Under the pieces are notes generated by a model that did no database searches, was not told the origin of the DNA, and was given only the letters and a program-made list of their open reading frames with translations. Below are positions 5,149-11,151 of a stretch of DNA of 25,688 nt, piece by piece; position 1 is the stretch's first letter, and each line of letters opens with the position of its first letter. This DNA is from a virus: IMG/VR virus record IMGVR_UViG_3300032265_002353, positions 1 to 25,688 of that record; one strand, 5' to 3'. The position numbers and the translations under genes are program-made.

Positions 5149-5157
5149 ATTATATCA
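5149..5157 (-). promoter_or_regulatory. Extended -10 promoter of hsp20
   Basis: TGATATAAT on the minus strand is a full extended -10 (TG-n-TATAAT). No good -35 is visible, which extended -10 promoters tolerate. The predicted start near 5142 puts the UUCG hairpin exactly at the 5' end of the message. It lies between the stop of the gene ending at 5162 and the hsp20 leader. Confidence 0.65.
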
Positions 5158-5161
5158 GATT

Positions 5162-5956
5162 TTACTGGTTACTACGACCATTTGAATCGCTGTGGTTGCC
5201 ATAACCTACGCTTGGCTTGCCATCGTTTTGAGGAGGAGAATTATATGTGGACATCCATCCAGTATCACCATAAAGTGAACCATAATTTGTTCCAGAAGTT
5301 GCGTCACCAACTGGCACAAATACGCCATCCCAAATAGAAGTTGAATCTTTTGTAGGTGTAGGATTAACTGCTTTTTTAATTGGTATACAATTAGGAACAG
5401 TTTTTTTACCTTTTTGTTTTGTTCCAGCATATTCGTAGCCATCCCAACAAGGACCTTGACCCTTACTCATGCAATACATACATTTTTCTGTATCAGAAAT
5501 GTAGTGATGATCATTGCCTAAATCATCGCAACCACAAGTCATGCATTTGCGAACATAATTTTTTTCTAATTTTACTGGGGCAAATACACCATCCCATGAT
5601 GCTTTTACAATTGGTTCCGTCACTGCAAGTGCCTCCAATGCCGCTTTTGCGTCTTCTTCTTTAAAAAAACATCCGATAGATTGTCCTGATCCAACTTTAA
5701 TTACTGACCAACCATGTTGACAATCTGGCGTATTAAATTCAATTTTCCAGCCAACCCCGCCACTTATGCGACCAGAATTTGCTGATGATTCTTGTGCTAC
5801 TGTGCCACGTTCTTTTTTTACGTCTTCAACGTTAGCATAAAGAGCAGCAAGCTGTGCTTGTGCTTTCTTTTTAGAAGGATGTGTACCTACAACTTTGCCC
5901 GTGTTTGTAGCGACTACCGCAAACTTATCTCCAACTTGCTTAATATTGTATGGCAT
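5162..5956 (-). CDS. Modular phage protein with repeated W-D-G-V-F motif and Cys-rich segment
   Basis: A 264-residue mosaic. N-terminal module (1-45): M-P-Y-N-I-K-Q-V-G-D-K-F-A-V-V then H-P-S-K-K-K-A-Q-A-Q-L-A-A-L-Y-A-N-V, a module I associate with phage head-region proteins. Next G-V-G-W-K-I-E-F-N-T-P with E-E-D-A-K-A-A-L, then W-D-G-V-F-A-P-V, then a Cys-rich part (C-M-T-C-G-C-D, C-M-Y-C) and G-P-C-W-D-G-Y-E-Y-A-G-T-K with V-P-N-C-I-P, a second W-D-G-V-F-V-P-V, and a Gly/Ser/Asn-rich tail. It is probably virion- or assembly-associated. The ATG at 5956 has GGAGG 5 nt upstream; upstream ATGs at 5968 and 5974 lie before or inside that site. Confidence 0.72.
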   Translation of the reverse strand: MPYNIKQVGDKFAVVATNTGKVVGTHPSKKKAQAQLAALYANVEDVKKERGTVAQESSANSGRISGGVGWKIEFNTPDCQHGWSVIKVGSGQSIGCFFKEEDAKAALEALAVTEPIVKASWDGVFAPVKLEKNYVRKCMTCGCDDLGNDHHYISDTEKCMYCMSKGQGPCWDGYEYAGTKQKGKKTVPNCIPIKKAVNPTPTKDSTSIWDGVFVPVGDATSGTNYGSLYGDTGWMSTYNSPPQNDGKPSVGYGNHSDSNGRSNQ

Positions 5957-5973
5957 ACTGACCTCCATGACCA

Positions 5974-5979
5974 ATTATA
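5974..5979 (-). promoter_or_regulatory. -10 box of the modular protein gene
   Basis: TATAAT in the context A-T-T-A-A-T-G-G-TATAAT, directly after the upstream gene ends at 5983. The predicted start near 5967 gives a leader of about 11 nt holding only the GGAGG site. No clear -35 is present. Confidence 0.45.
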
Positions 5980-5982
5980 CCA

Positions 5983-6681
5983 TTAATAAGAATTATAGGC
6001 TTCATCGTCTTTTTTGAATAAATCAATAGAGTTTTTTGCATCAAAATTTTCATCACTTTTAAACAAATCTTCTAAATCAAAGGTAAACCACATTGGCATT
6101 GTATACCTATTATTTGAGCTTTTTACCTCAGTAACCAGATGTTTGTGATTGCTTGGGAATATTACTAAATCGCCTGAAGATGGTTTCAAATAAAAATCAT
6201 ATTCTGGAAATTCTATGGCACCACCTTCATAATTATCATTAATATAAATAAGTGAAGATATATTTAGTCTATAAAAATTTGCTTCAAAAACAGGAGTGCC
6301 ATCTTGTTTTTCACAATCTGCATGTAATACAGAATTCATTCCATTTTCCCATTTAATAAAGTGAAGAGGTGTATTTGGTGCTTTTCTAACCTTGACACCT
6401 AATTTTTTTACAAAATAATTTTTTACCTCTTCGTAAACTTTATTTTGATATTCAATTAAAAAATTATAAACATCAATATCGTCTTTTTTTATAAAATTTT
6501 GATTTAAGCTTTTACCACCTCTAAAATCTTTATTATCTTTATATTTTTCAACATAATCATAAAAAATTTTTATATGTTCTTTTTTAAGAAAATTATTAAT
6601 TAAAATAATATTTTCTTTTCTTTTACCAATTTTGTCCCATTCTTTTTGAAATGAAGAAAAATCAATTTTAAAATCAGACAT
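5983..6681 (-). CDS. 2-oxoglutarate/Fe(II)-dependent oxygenase (prolyl-4-hydroxylase-like)
   Basis: A 232-residue protein whose C-terminal half is the double-stranded beta-helix of 2OG-Fe(II) dioxygenases: iron ligands H120 and D122 in L-H-A-D, H181 in N-H-K-H-L-V-T-E-V, and R192 for the 2-oxoglutarate carboxylate in N-N-R-Y. Between them are S-S-L-I-Y-I-N-D-N-Y-E-G-G-A-I-E-F-P and P-S-S-G-D-L-V-I-F-P, typical of P4H-like members. It would hydroxylate a protein side chain or another substrate, which cannot be told from sequence. The gene is very AT-rich and Lys/Asn-rich compared with its neighbours, like the second oxygenase at 22592, suggesting cargo of recent arrival. Two nt separate it from the HNH gene. 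Confidence 0.88.
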   Translation of the reverse strand: MSDFKIDFSSFQKEWDKIGKRKENIILINNFLKKEHIKIFYDYVEKYKDNKDFRGGKSLNQNFIKKDDIDVYNFLIEYQNKVYEEVKNYFVKKLGVKVRKAPNTPLHFIKWENGMNSVLHADCEKQDGTPVFEANFYRLNISSLIYINDNYEGGAIEFPEYDFYLKPSSGDLVIFPSNHKHLVTEVKSSNNRYTMPMWFTFDLEDLFKSDENFDAKNSIDLFKKDDEAYNSY

Positions 6682-6683
6682 TT

Positions 6684-7124
6684 TTATTTACCCTTTTTTG
6701 TTATAACTTCTGCTGCTGGAAGTGTTCCATTTTTTCTAAATCGGAGGGATTCCCAAAGAGCGTGTGGCAATGTATGTATCCCATAATGTGTTCTATGATG
6801 ATTTGTACACAATACCTCAAGATTTCCTGGAGACTCCAGCCAAATTTGAAATTCATTATCATCTGTAAAATTTAAACCAAAATATGCTTCTATTTTAGCT
6901 TTATCAGCATTTGGAATTTGTGAAAATTCTACGTGTGTATGATGTAATTCCATTTGTCCACCGCATAAATCATCATTTATAGCACATTTCCAAAGTCCCG
7001 CCTTTTTTATTTTCTTTTTAGCAGCTATAAAATATTTATAATTTGGATCTTTTTCTCGTGGATCATGTTCTGGTATGTGTGCCAGAATTGAAAATGTCAT
7101 ATTTTGATCATGTGCAGCAGTCAT
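6684..7124 (-). CDS. HNH endonuclease
   Basis: A 146-residue protein with the HNH core: E-L-H-H-T-H (H61/H62), S-P-G-N-L-E-V-L-C-T-N-H-H (N101, H109/H110) and R-T-H-Y-G-I-H. C47 and C54 before the core and C106 within it may bind structural zinc. HNH nucleases near the terminase often help packaging (needed for some cos phages) or are free-standing homing enzymes; the terminase lies 1.1 kb upstream across the tRNA block, which favours but does not prove a packaging role. The ATG is 9 nt after a TATAAT (7134-7139) with no ribosome site between, suggesting a leaderless or very short leader. Confidence 0.85.
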   Translation of the reverse strand: MTAAHDQNMTFSILAHIPEHDPREKDPNYKYFIAAKKKIKKAGLWKCAINDDLCGGQMELHHTHVEFSQIPNADKAKIEAYFGLNFTDDNEFQIWLESPGNLEVLCTNHHRTHYGIHTLPHALWESLRFRKNGTLPAAEVITKKGK

Positions 7125-7133
7125 TATAAACTA

Positions 7134-7139
7134 ATTATA
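7134..7139 (-). promoter_or_regulatory. -10 box of the HNH gene, near-leaderless layout
   Basis: TATAAT in the context A-T-T-A-A-T-G-TATAAT, 9 nt before the ATG at 7124, with no Shine-Dalgarno between. A second overlapping TATAAT at 7123-7128 includes the ATG itself and is unlikely to be used. The box lies 10 nt past the end of the structured RNA. Confidence 0.45.
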
Positions 7140-7149
7140 CATTAATGGG

Positions 7150-7266
7150 GGCTATATACGGATTCCAGCACTAATGGCTGCCCTTAAGAGTCTCCCGCAG
7201 AACTCATCTCACGGGTTACTTGGTATACGTAACTATATCCATCACTAAGGTGTGCCGTATATAGCC
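7150..7266 (-). ncRNA. Unidentified structured RNA closed by a 12-bp stem
   Basis: A 117-nt element whose ends are perfectly complementary (GGCTATATACGG at 7150-7161 with CCGTATATAGCC at 7255-7266). Inside, on the minus strand, CCUUA (7250-7246) can pair UAAGG (7186-7182), enclosing hairpins GUUAC/GUAAC (7233-7215) and CCGU/GCGG (about 7214-7194), and CAGC-CAUUAGU-GCUG (7180-7166) follows: a multi-branched fold. It begins 3 nt after tRNA-Gln and contains no open frame with a ribosome site. It is not a tRNA (no T-loop or anticodon arm) and I match it to no known class. The strand is assumed from the adjacent tRNAs. Confidence 0.6.
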
Positions 7267-7269
7267 TTG

Positions 7270-7341
7270 CTTCCCGTCATGGATTCGGACCACGATTCTC
7301 GCCTCCAAAGGGCGATGTCCTGCCAGTTGGACGAACGGGAA
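7270..7341 (-). tRNA. tRNA-Gln (TTG)
   Basis: A full cloverleaf: acceptor TTCCCGT/ACGGGAA, D stem GTCC/GGAC, anticodon stem TCGCC/GGCGA with loop CTTTGGA (anticodon TTG), T stem CGTGG/CCATG with loop TCCGAAT, discriminator G as usual for tRNA-Gln. CCA is not encoded (CAA follows). One nt separates it from the CCA end of tRNA-Met. Confidence 0.93.
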
Positions 7342-7342
7342 T

Positions 7343-7419
7343 TGGTGAGGCAGGTCAGATTTGAACTGACGATTACCGAATTATGAGTTCGGGGCTTTGA
7401 CCAACTAAGCTACTGCCTC
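7343..7419 (-). tRNA. tRNA with CAT anticodon (elongator Met, or Ile if lysidinylated)
   Basis: Acceptor GAGGCAG/CTGCCTC, D stem GCTT/AAGC, anticodon stem CCGAA/TTCGG with loop CTCATAA (CAT), T stem GTCAG/CTGAC with loop TTCAAAT, discriminator A, and CCA encoded (7345-7343). The G1-C72 pair and the non-GGG anticodon stem exclude the initiator. Whether C34 becomes lysidine, making it Ile-AUA, cannot be seen. Confidence 0.92.
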
Positions 7420-7425
7420 TTAAAT

Positions 7426-7665
7426 TTAATTAGCAGAGCCTATTGGTTTATTTTGTATTAGTTTTTCTCTCTCATCAATAATTTCATATGAGAATTTAAT
7501 TAATGCTGCTTCATGCTTTGCATAATGATGACCACAAAACATAAGATCACCAGAAACACCTTTTACTAGAACGTAGGCTTGAGAATTGCAAGAATCACAA
7601 CGATCTGCAACTTTAAGAACATATTCTTTTTGAATTTCTTTTTCTTCTAATTTCTCAGCCATCAT
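7426..7665 (-). CDS. DUF7455-like zinc protein
   Basis: A 79-residue protein from the chosen start. The core V-A-D-R-C-D-S-C-N-S-Q-A-Y-V-L-V then G-D-L-M-F-C-G-H-H-Y-A-K-H matches the DUF7455 pattern of Actinobacteria (A-D-R-C-D-R-C-x-A-x-A, then L-L-F-C-x-H-H), with C-x2-C and C-x-H-H as likely zinc ligands. The function of this family is not known to me. A TATAAT box ends at 7672, directly before an ATG at 7671, so that ATG cannot be in the transcript; the ATG at 7665 lies 6 nt after the box and fits a leaderless start. The ATG at 7662 is an alternative. The gene lies between tRNA-Asn and tRNA-Met. Confidence 0.75.
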   Translation of the reverse strand: MMAEKLEEKEIQKEYVLKVADRCDSCNSQAYVLVKGVSGDLMFCGHHYAKHEAALIKFSYEIIDEREKLIQNKPIGSAN

Positions 7666-7671
7666 ATTCAT

Positions 7672-7677
7672 ATTATA
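7672..7677 (-). promoter_or_regulatory. -10 box for leaderless DUF7455-like gene and tRNAs
   Basis: TATAAT 6 nt before the ATG at 7665, in the context G-A-G-TATAAT. It lies 28 nt past the end of tRNA-Asn and would drive the DUF7455-like gene plus the Met and Gln tRNAs and the structured RNA. There is no ribosome site and no clear -35. Confidence 0.5.
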
Positions 7678-7705
7678 CTCTTTCTATTGGTTGGTTAATA
7701 ATTTG

Positions 7706-7778
7706 CTGGGGTGGTAGGACTCGGACCTACGACATTCCGATTAACAGTCGGACGCTCTGCCAGCTGAGCTACACCCCA
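7706..7778 (-). tRNA. tRNA-Asn (GTT)
   Basis: Acceptor TGGGGTG/CACCCCA, D stem GCTC/GAGC, anticodon stem TCCGA/TCGGA with loop CTGTTAA (GTT), T stem GTAGG/CCTAC with loop TCCGAGT, discriminator G. CCA is not encoded. It starts 7 nt past the stop of the upstream protein gene, so it is probably processed from a shared transcript. Confidence 0.95.
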
Positions 7779-7785
7779 TCATTGG

Positions 7786-8073
7786 TTATTCTACTTTACC
7801 AAATGGGTTTTTGTCAATCATCTTTAATAGATCTTCTGGATTATTAATCATTCTGCGTTGTGCTTCATATTTGCCCAATTCTACAGTTTCTTCTGCAATT
7901 GTATGCATCATGTCATATAAACCAGCAGCGTATCTTTTATCTAATGGGTTTGTATGTTTAATTTCTTGTCTCATGTTTAAAGAAGATTGTGCAAAATATT
8001 CACAAAGTGCTGTTAAACTAATATAAATATCATCTTCATCTTCAATGGTTTTTATAGTTCCATTTGCTAACAC
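7786..8073 (-). CDS. Hypothetical protein
   Basis: A 95-residue, mostly helical protein (I-S-L-T-A-L-C-E-Y-F-A-Q, A-G-L-Y-D-M-M-H-T-I-A-E-E-T-V-E-L-G) that resembles small phage proteins of unknown role. The start is GTG at 8073-8071, immediately after the upstream stop (TAA then GTG), which points to translational coupling; no strong ribosome site precedes it. It ends 7 nt before tRNA-Asn. Confidence 0.68.
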   Translation of the reverse strand: MLANGTIKTIEDEDDIYISLTALCEYFAQSSLNMRQEIKHTNPLDKRYAAGLYDMMHTIAEETVELGKYEAQRRMINNPEDLLKMIDKNPFGKVE

Positions 8074-8232
8074 TTACTCACTCTTTTCATTAAAGACTTC
8101 ATTAATCATCTGCATAATACTATTTGCTGCAGCATCAATTACTTTGGAATCATCCATTTGATTTAAAGCAGAGTAAGCTTTTCTTTTAGAAGCCCAATCT
8201 TGAAGCTTTAGCTCCATATCTTGTTTTTTCAT
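8074..8232 (-). CDS. Small helical protein (52 aa)
   Basis: A short frame encoding M-K-K-Q-D-M-E-L-K-L-Q-D-W then a helix-rich rest (A-A-A-N-S-I-M-Q-M-I-N-E-V-F). It has a clear AAAGGA ribosome site 6 nt before ATG, a promoter candidate upstream (8264-8292), and its stop abuts the GTG of the next gene. It is likely an amphipathic helix pair; function unknown. Confidence 0.65.
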   Translation of the reverse strand: MKKQDMELKLQDWASKRKAYSALNQMDDSKVIDAAANSIMQMINEVFNEKSE

Positions 8233-8263
8233 TTGTTATCCTTTGTTTGTTGTTGTATGCGTC

Positions 8264-8292
8264 AGTCTACTATAGTATTCTAAAGTTGTCAA
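8264..8292 (-). promoter_or_regulatory. Promoter candidate downstream of the large terminase
   Basis: TTGACA (8292-8287), 17 nt, TAGACT (8269-8264): perfect -35 and spacing with a 4/6 -10. The -35 lies inside the last codons of the terminase gene. It would drive the two small genes and tRNA-Asn. Confidence 0.5.
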
Positions 8293-10111
8293 CTATATCT
8301 TTGTATTCACTATCGTCATCATCAAAGAAATCTCTAATGTCTTGTGGCATTGTTTTTCTTTCAGGCATACGAATAGTATTTTTTAATCTTGCATCTGATT
8401 CTTCTTTTAATTTTGCTAATTCACCTGCAAATACCCCAGAATAAGTATAGATTTCTACTTCTTTGTCTGAATCTGGAGGGGTTAAAGCTATAGAATTATA
8501 TATTGCACCACAAACTGCATCAGAAAGGTCTTTAGAGCCCTTTCTAGGGTGGTCTACCTTGTCCCTAACAATACGTAATTGAAGTAATTCGTCAATCAAA
8601 AGTTGGATTTTTGGTCCATGCAATCTTTCTTCAGTTAAAGTAAGAGACATATCTTCATAGTGTTTTTTAGCAACAGATAAAACTTCTGTTTTAATTCCAT
8701 GTACCCCAAGTTGTTGCATCATGTCATGTGAGTTCCAACGGTCAAATGTAACCATTTTTAAATTAAATCCACGATCTCTAATGCTTGTAATATAATCTTT
8801 AACTTCTGTAAAATCTACAGATTTTGATGCTGTTGGTGTCCAATACCTTACTGCATCTACCACAATTCTGGGTGCTGCTTCTTTGTATTGTTCCCCAATT
8901 TTCATTGTAACCCAGCCATCAACATGTGCTAAAGCTACTGCACAATGGTCGTGCTTTTGTGCTAAGTCCACGTGCATAAAATATTTTATTTCATCTTTTG
9001 GTTTAAAATCGTCATCAATTCTTCCATATGAATCTACATTTAATTTAGGGTTGCTAAATGCTTTTTCAATTACTGCCCTATTCTTAAAGAAAGCATCTGT
9101 TGCGTCTGGTGGCATACAAGCAAAACGTGAAAGAGCATCTGTTGGATCTGTGTAAAAATCAATAGTAAAATCATCAATCTTTCTTGTAGGATTAATTTCC
9201 CAAGTAGGTCGTTTTAAAGCATACATTCTTGGAACTTTATAAGAGACAATATGGTCTTCTTCCCATTCTACTTCAAATTCATTCCCCTCTGTTCCATCTG
9301 GCAACTCTGGATCTACTTTAAATTTATGATGTCTAACAACAGTTTCTTTTTCAGCAATTGCTTCATTATACTTTTGCTGGATGTAATCATTTTTAAATCG
9401 TGGGAATGAAAGTAAAATTACTTTTCCAAAATCTGGAAAACGAGAGTTTACAGATGCACGATACATCTTGTAAATTGATGATGCAGTTTTTGCTTGTTCA
9501 TGCCCAGAAGTTGATTCAAGTTCAAATCCTGAAATTTCGTCAAGAATAACGACAAGAACGTTATATCCTTCCCAAGCTTCTCTTTCTGAGTGACCTGAGT
9601 GAACTGTAACTGATTTATCAAACTCAACCATGTTTGCTTTAGCAATATATTTTCCTTGAAACCAAGGTGACTTTTCAATACGTTGATTAAACCCTTTAAA
9701 GAAAACTCTGTTAGCCTGAATAGCATTAATAGCAATATTAATAATATCAATAGCATCACCTGGTGGTTTACCATAATATCTAGCAGGGTCTGCTAAGCAT
9801 AAGAGCAGATGAACCATGTATGCACAAGCAATAGTAGATGTATAGTCTTTTCCAGAACCTTTTCCAAGTTGTAGAATTACTTCATTACATGTTTGCTTAG
9901 ATATTTTTTCGCCTTGTTCATCACCCCAAAGATTTATGAGAGTTTCTTTTCTATAAATTTGAGTCATTGCACGAATCATTGTATATTGATGTTCTGACAA
10001 TGGGGGCAATCCAAGATAATTTTTATCTGTTACAAACTGTTCAATTGTTACTGGTTTTTCTGAAAATTCATCGCCTTCAAGTGCATCTAAAAATACATTA
10101 AAATCAGTCAT
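8270..10111 (-). CDS. terL: Terminase large subunit
   Basis: A 613-residue DNA-packaging motor. The N-terminal ATPase has Walker A L-G-K-G-S-G-K-D (82-89) and Walker B V-V-I-L-D-E (187-192), and the C-terminal RNase H-like nuclease shows M-H-V-D-L-A (D382), V-T-F-D-R-W-N-S (D457) and K-D-L-S-D-A-V (D528/D531). It cuts concatemeric DNA and pumps it into the prohead through the portal. Length and architecture are normal and the frame is intact. It overlaps the probable small subunit by 8 nt (ATGACTGA), so the two are translated as a pair. This gene is the firmest evidence for a tailed phage. Confidence 0.96.
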   Translation of the reverse strand: MTDFNVFLDALEGDEFSEKPVTIEQFVTDKNYLGLPPLSEHQYTMIRAMTQIYRKETLINLWGDEQGEKISKQTCNEVILQLGKGSGKDYTSTIACAYMVHLLLCLADPARYYGKPPGDAIDIINIAINAIQANRVFFKGFNQRIEKSPWFQGKYIAKANMVEFDKSVTVHSGHSEREAWEGYNVLVVILDEISGFELESTSGHEQAKTASSIYKMYRASVNSRFPDFGKVILLSFPRFKNDYIQQKYNEAIAEKETVVRHHKFKVDPELPDGTEGNEFEVEWEEDHIVSYKVPRMYALKRPTWEINPTRKIDDFTIDFYTDPTDALSRFACMPPDATDAFFKNRAVIEKAFSNPKLNVDSYGRIDDDFKPKDEIKYFMHVDLAQKHDHCAVALAHVDGWVTMKIGEQYKEAAPRIVVDAVRYWTPTASKSVDFTEVKDYITSIRDRGFNLKMVTFDRWNSHDMMQQLGVHGIKTEVLSVAKKHYEDMSLTLTEERLHGPKIQLLIDELLQLRIVRDKVDHPRKGSKDLSDAVCGAIYNSIALTPPDSDKEVEIYTYSGVFAGELAKLKEESDARLKNTIRMPERKTMPQDIRDFFDDDDSEYKDIVDNFRIL

Positions 10112-10631
10112 TGATTATCACTGCTTCAACTTGACCAGTTACTTGGGACAACCTTTTAGATACTTCCCACTTACAATGATCACATGAAGAAGTTACATCT
10201 TTAAGGATTCCTATAAGAATGTCTTGTTTTCTTTCTGATTCTAGGATTTGATCTGCCATGGAAGTATCTTCTAAAACTCCCGCTTTATTTAACATATCAA
10301 TGCGTTTTGCTTCAATATCAGCAATAAGTTTAATTACTTGTGCTTTAACGTTTGGAGAATCTTGAGCGTCTGCTTGATTTAATGTAACCCAAGCTTCTTT
10401 GATAAGCATGTTGTAATGCTCATCTGCTCCCGCCAAAGCTTCTTTAGCACGTTCACGAATTGCTTTGTTATCATGAACAAAACCTTTCCAAGCGTCAATA
10501 AAATTTTCTACTTGAACACGTGTAAGACTTAGGGAGCGAGCTATTTGTGCTGGAGAATTACCTTTAAGCAATTCTTCAACAACTTTATTCATTTGGTCAA
10601 ATTGACCTGCGACTTCTAATTCATTATCCAT
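10104..10631 (-). CDS. terS: Probable terminase small subunit
   Basis: A 175-residue protein immediately upstream of terL. Residues 20-45 (L-L-K-G-N-S-P-A-Q-I-A-R-S-L-S-L-T-R-V-Q-V-E-N-F) form a helix-turn-helix suitable for pac/cos recognition, followed by a long helical region for oligomerisation (A-I-R-E-R-A-K-E-A-L, K-L-I-A-D-I-E-A-K-R) and a C-terminal S-C-D-H-C-K-W-E-V-S-K-R-L element. I choose the ATG at 10631 (reading M-D-N-E-L-E-V), which overlaps the FmdB-like stop by 8 nt; a longer start at 10679 would overlap that gene much more and lacks a ribosome site. The assignment rests on HTH plus position. Confidence 0.72.
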   Translation of the reverse strand: MDNELEVAGQFDQMNKVVEELLKGNSPAQIARSLSLTRVQVENFIDAWKGFVHDNKAIRERAKEALAGADEHYNMLIKEAWVTLNQADAQDSPNVKAQVIKLIADIEAKRIDMLNKAGVLEDTSMADQILESERKQDILIGILKDVTSSCDHCKWEVSKRLSQVTGQVEAVIIND

Positions 10632-10803
10632 TGTCTGTTTTATAAAAACCTGATCCCTTAAATTGAATTCCTGGTGCATTCCAAACTCTGGTCATGTGAT
10701 AGCCACAAATTGAACATGGCGGGACTGACTCTGGTTCACTAATAAATCTAGTAATCTCTACAGATGTGTCACATTCAATACATGCATATTCATAAACAGC
10801 CAT
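10624..10803 (-). CDS. FmdB-type zinc ribbon protein (59 aa)
   Basis: A short gene encoding M-A-V-Y-E-Y-A-C-I-E-C-D, then P-P-C-S-I-C-G, then A-P-G-I-Q-F-K-G-S-G-F-Y-K-T-D: the FmdB family pattern (P-x-Y-E-Y-x-C, CxxC pair, F-K-G-x-G-F-Y). Ligands are C8, C11, C30 and C33. FmdB-like proteins are small regulators of uncertain role, frequent in actinobacteria and their phages. The ATG lies only 5 nt after the TATAAT of a near-perfect promoter (10809-10838), so its message must be leaderless or nearly so. Confidence 0.85.
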   Translation of the reverse strand: MAVYEYACIECDTSVEITRFISEPESVPPCSICGYHMTRVWNAPGIQFKGSGFYKTDNG

Positions 10804-10808
10804 CTTTA

Positions 10809-10838
10809 ATTATACCTCTCTATGACCGTCTTTGTCAA
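10809..10838 (-). promoter_or_regulatory. Near-consensus promoter of the FmdB-terminase operon, leaderless layout
   Basis: TTGACA (10838-10833), 18 nt, TATAAT (10814-10809): all twelve hexamer positions match consensus. The FmdB-like ATG follows after 5 nt (TAAAG), so initiation 6-7 nt downstream of the box falls on the ATG. It is embedded in the 3' end of the gene 10810-11151, and probably drives the packaging genes. Confidence 0.8.
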
Positions 10839-11151
10839 GAGCAATTTTAAGTAAAACTAAATAACCAATCAAATCATCAATATCATTGTCTCCTGCATAT
10901 CCCTGATTATTCTTAACCCTACTTAATTTATCATCAATACGGCTTTTTAAGCTATCAATATCGTTTTGATGTGAAAATATATTAATAGGTTCTAGTGCGG
11001 AATTGCCATAAGATATGTTTTTTTCTATAAGAAGTTGTGCTATTTCATGGCATGCATCCCAAATTTTTGATCCCGCTGGGGCATTAATTGCATGTTGATA
11101 AAGATCAACACAAGAAAAATCTTGTGCATCCTCATATACTGGTTTTAACAT
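10810..11151 (-). CDS. Nucleotide-modification-associated protein (DUF1599-like)
   Basis: A 113-residue protein with I-A-Q-L-L-I-E-K-N-I-S-Y-G-N-S-A, then I-D-D-K-L-S-R-V and D-D-L-I-G-Y-L-V-L-L-K-I-A-L. This is the pattern of the DUF1599 'nucleotide modification associated domain' (K-N-x-D-Y-G-x-S, D-K-x-x-R, E/D-D-x-x-D-L-x-x-Y), a MazG-like all-alpha fold frequent in phages. A role in nucleotide pools or DNA modification is inferred from the family. I choose the ATG at 11151 (TAATG junction with the epimerase stop) because AAAGG lies 8 nt upstream; the longer frame starts at a TTG without a site. Confidence 0.72.
   Translation of the reverse strand: MLKPVYEDAQDFSCVDLYQHAINAPAGSKIWDACHEIAQLLIEKNISYGNSALEPINIFSHQNDIDSLKSRIDDKLSRVKNNQGYAGDNDIDDLIGYLVLLKIALDKDGHREV

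Noticed and set aside
7150-7266. Structured element read as a tRNA with an intron or a tmRNA
   Set aside because: No T-loop, anticodon stem or CCA-proximal features on either strand, and no tag-peptide frame. The closing stem is 12 bp, not 7.
9448-9774. Out-of-frame minus-strand frame of 108 codons within terL
   Set aside because: terL is intact here with Walker motifs on both sides. The alternative product is Leu-rich noise.
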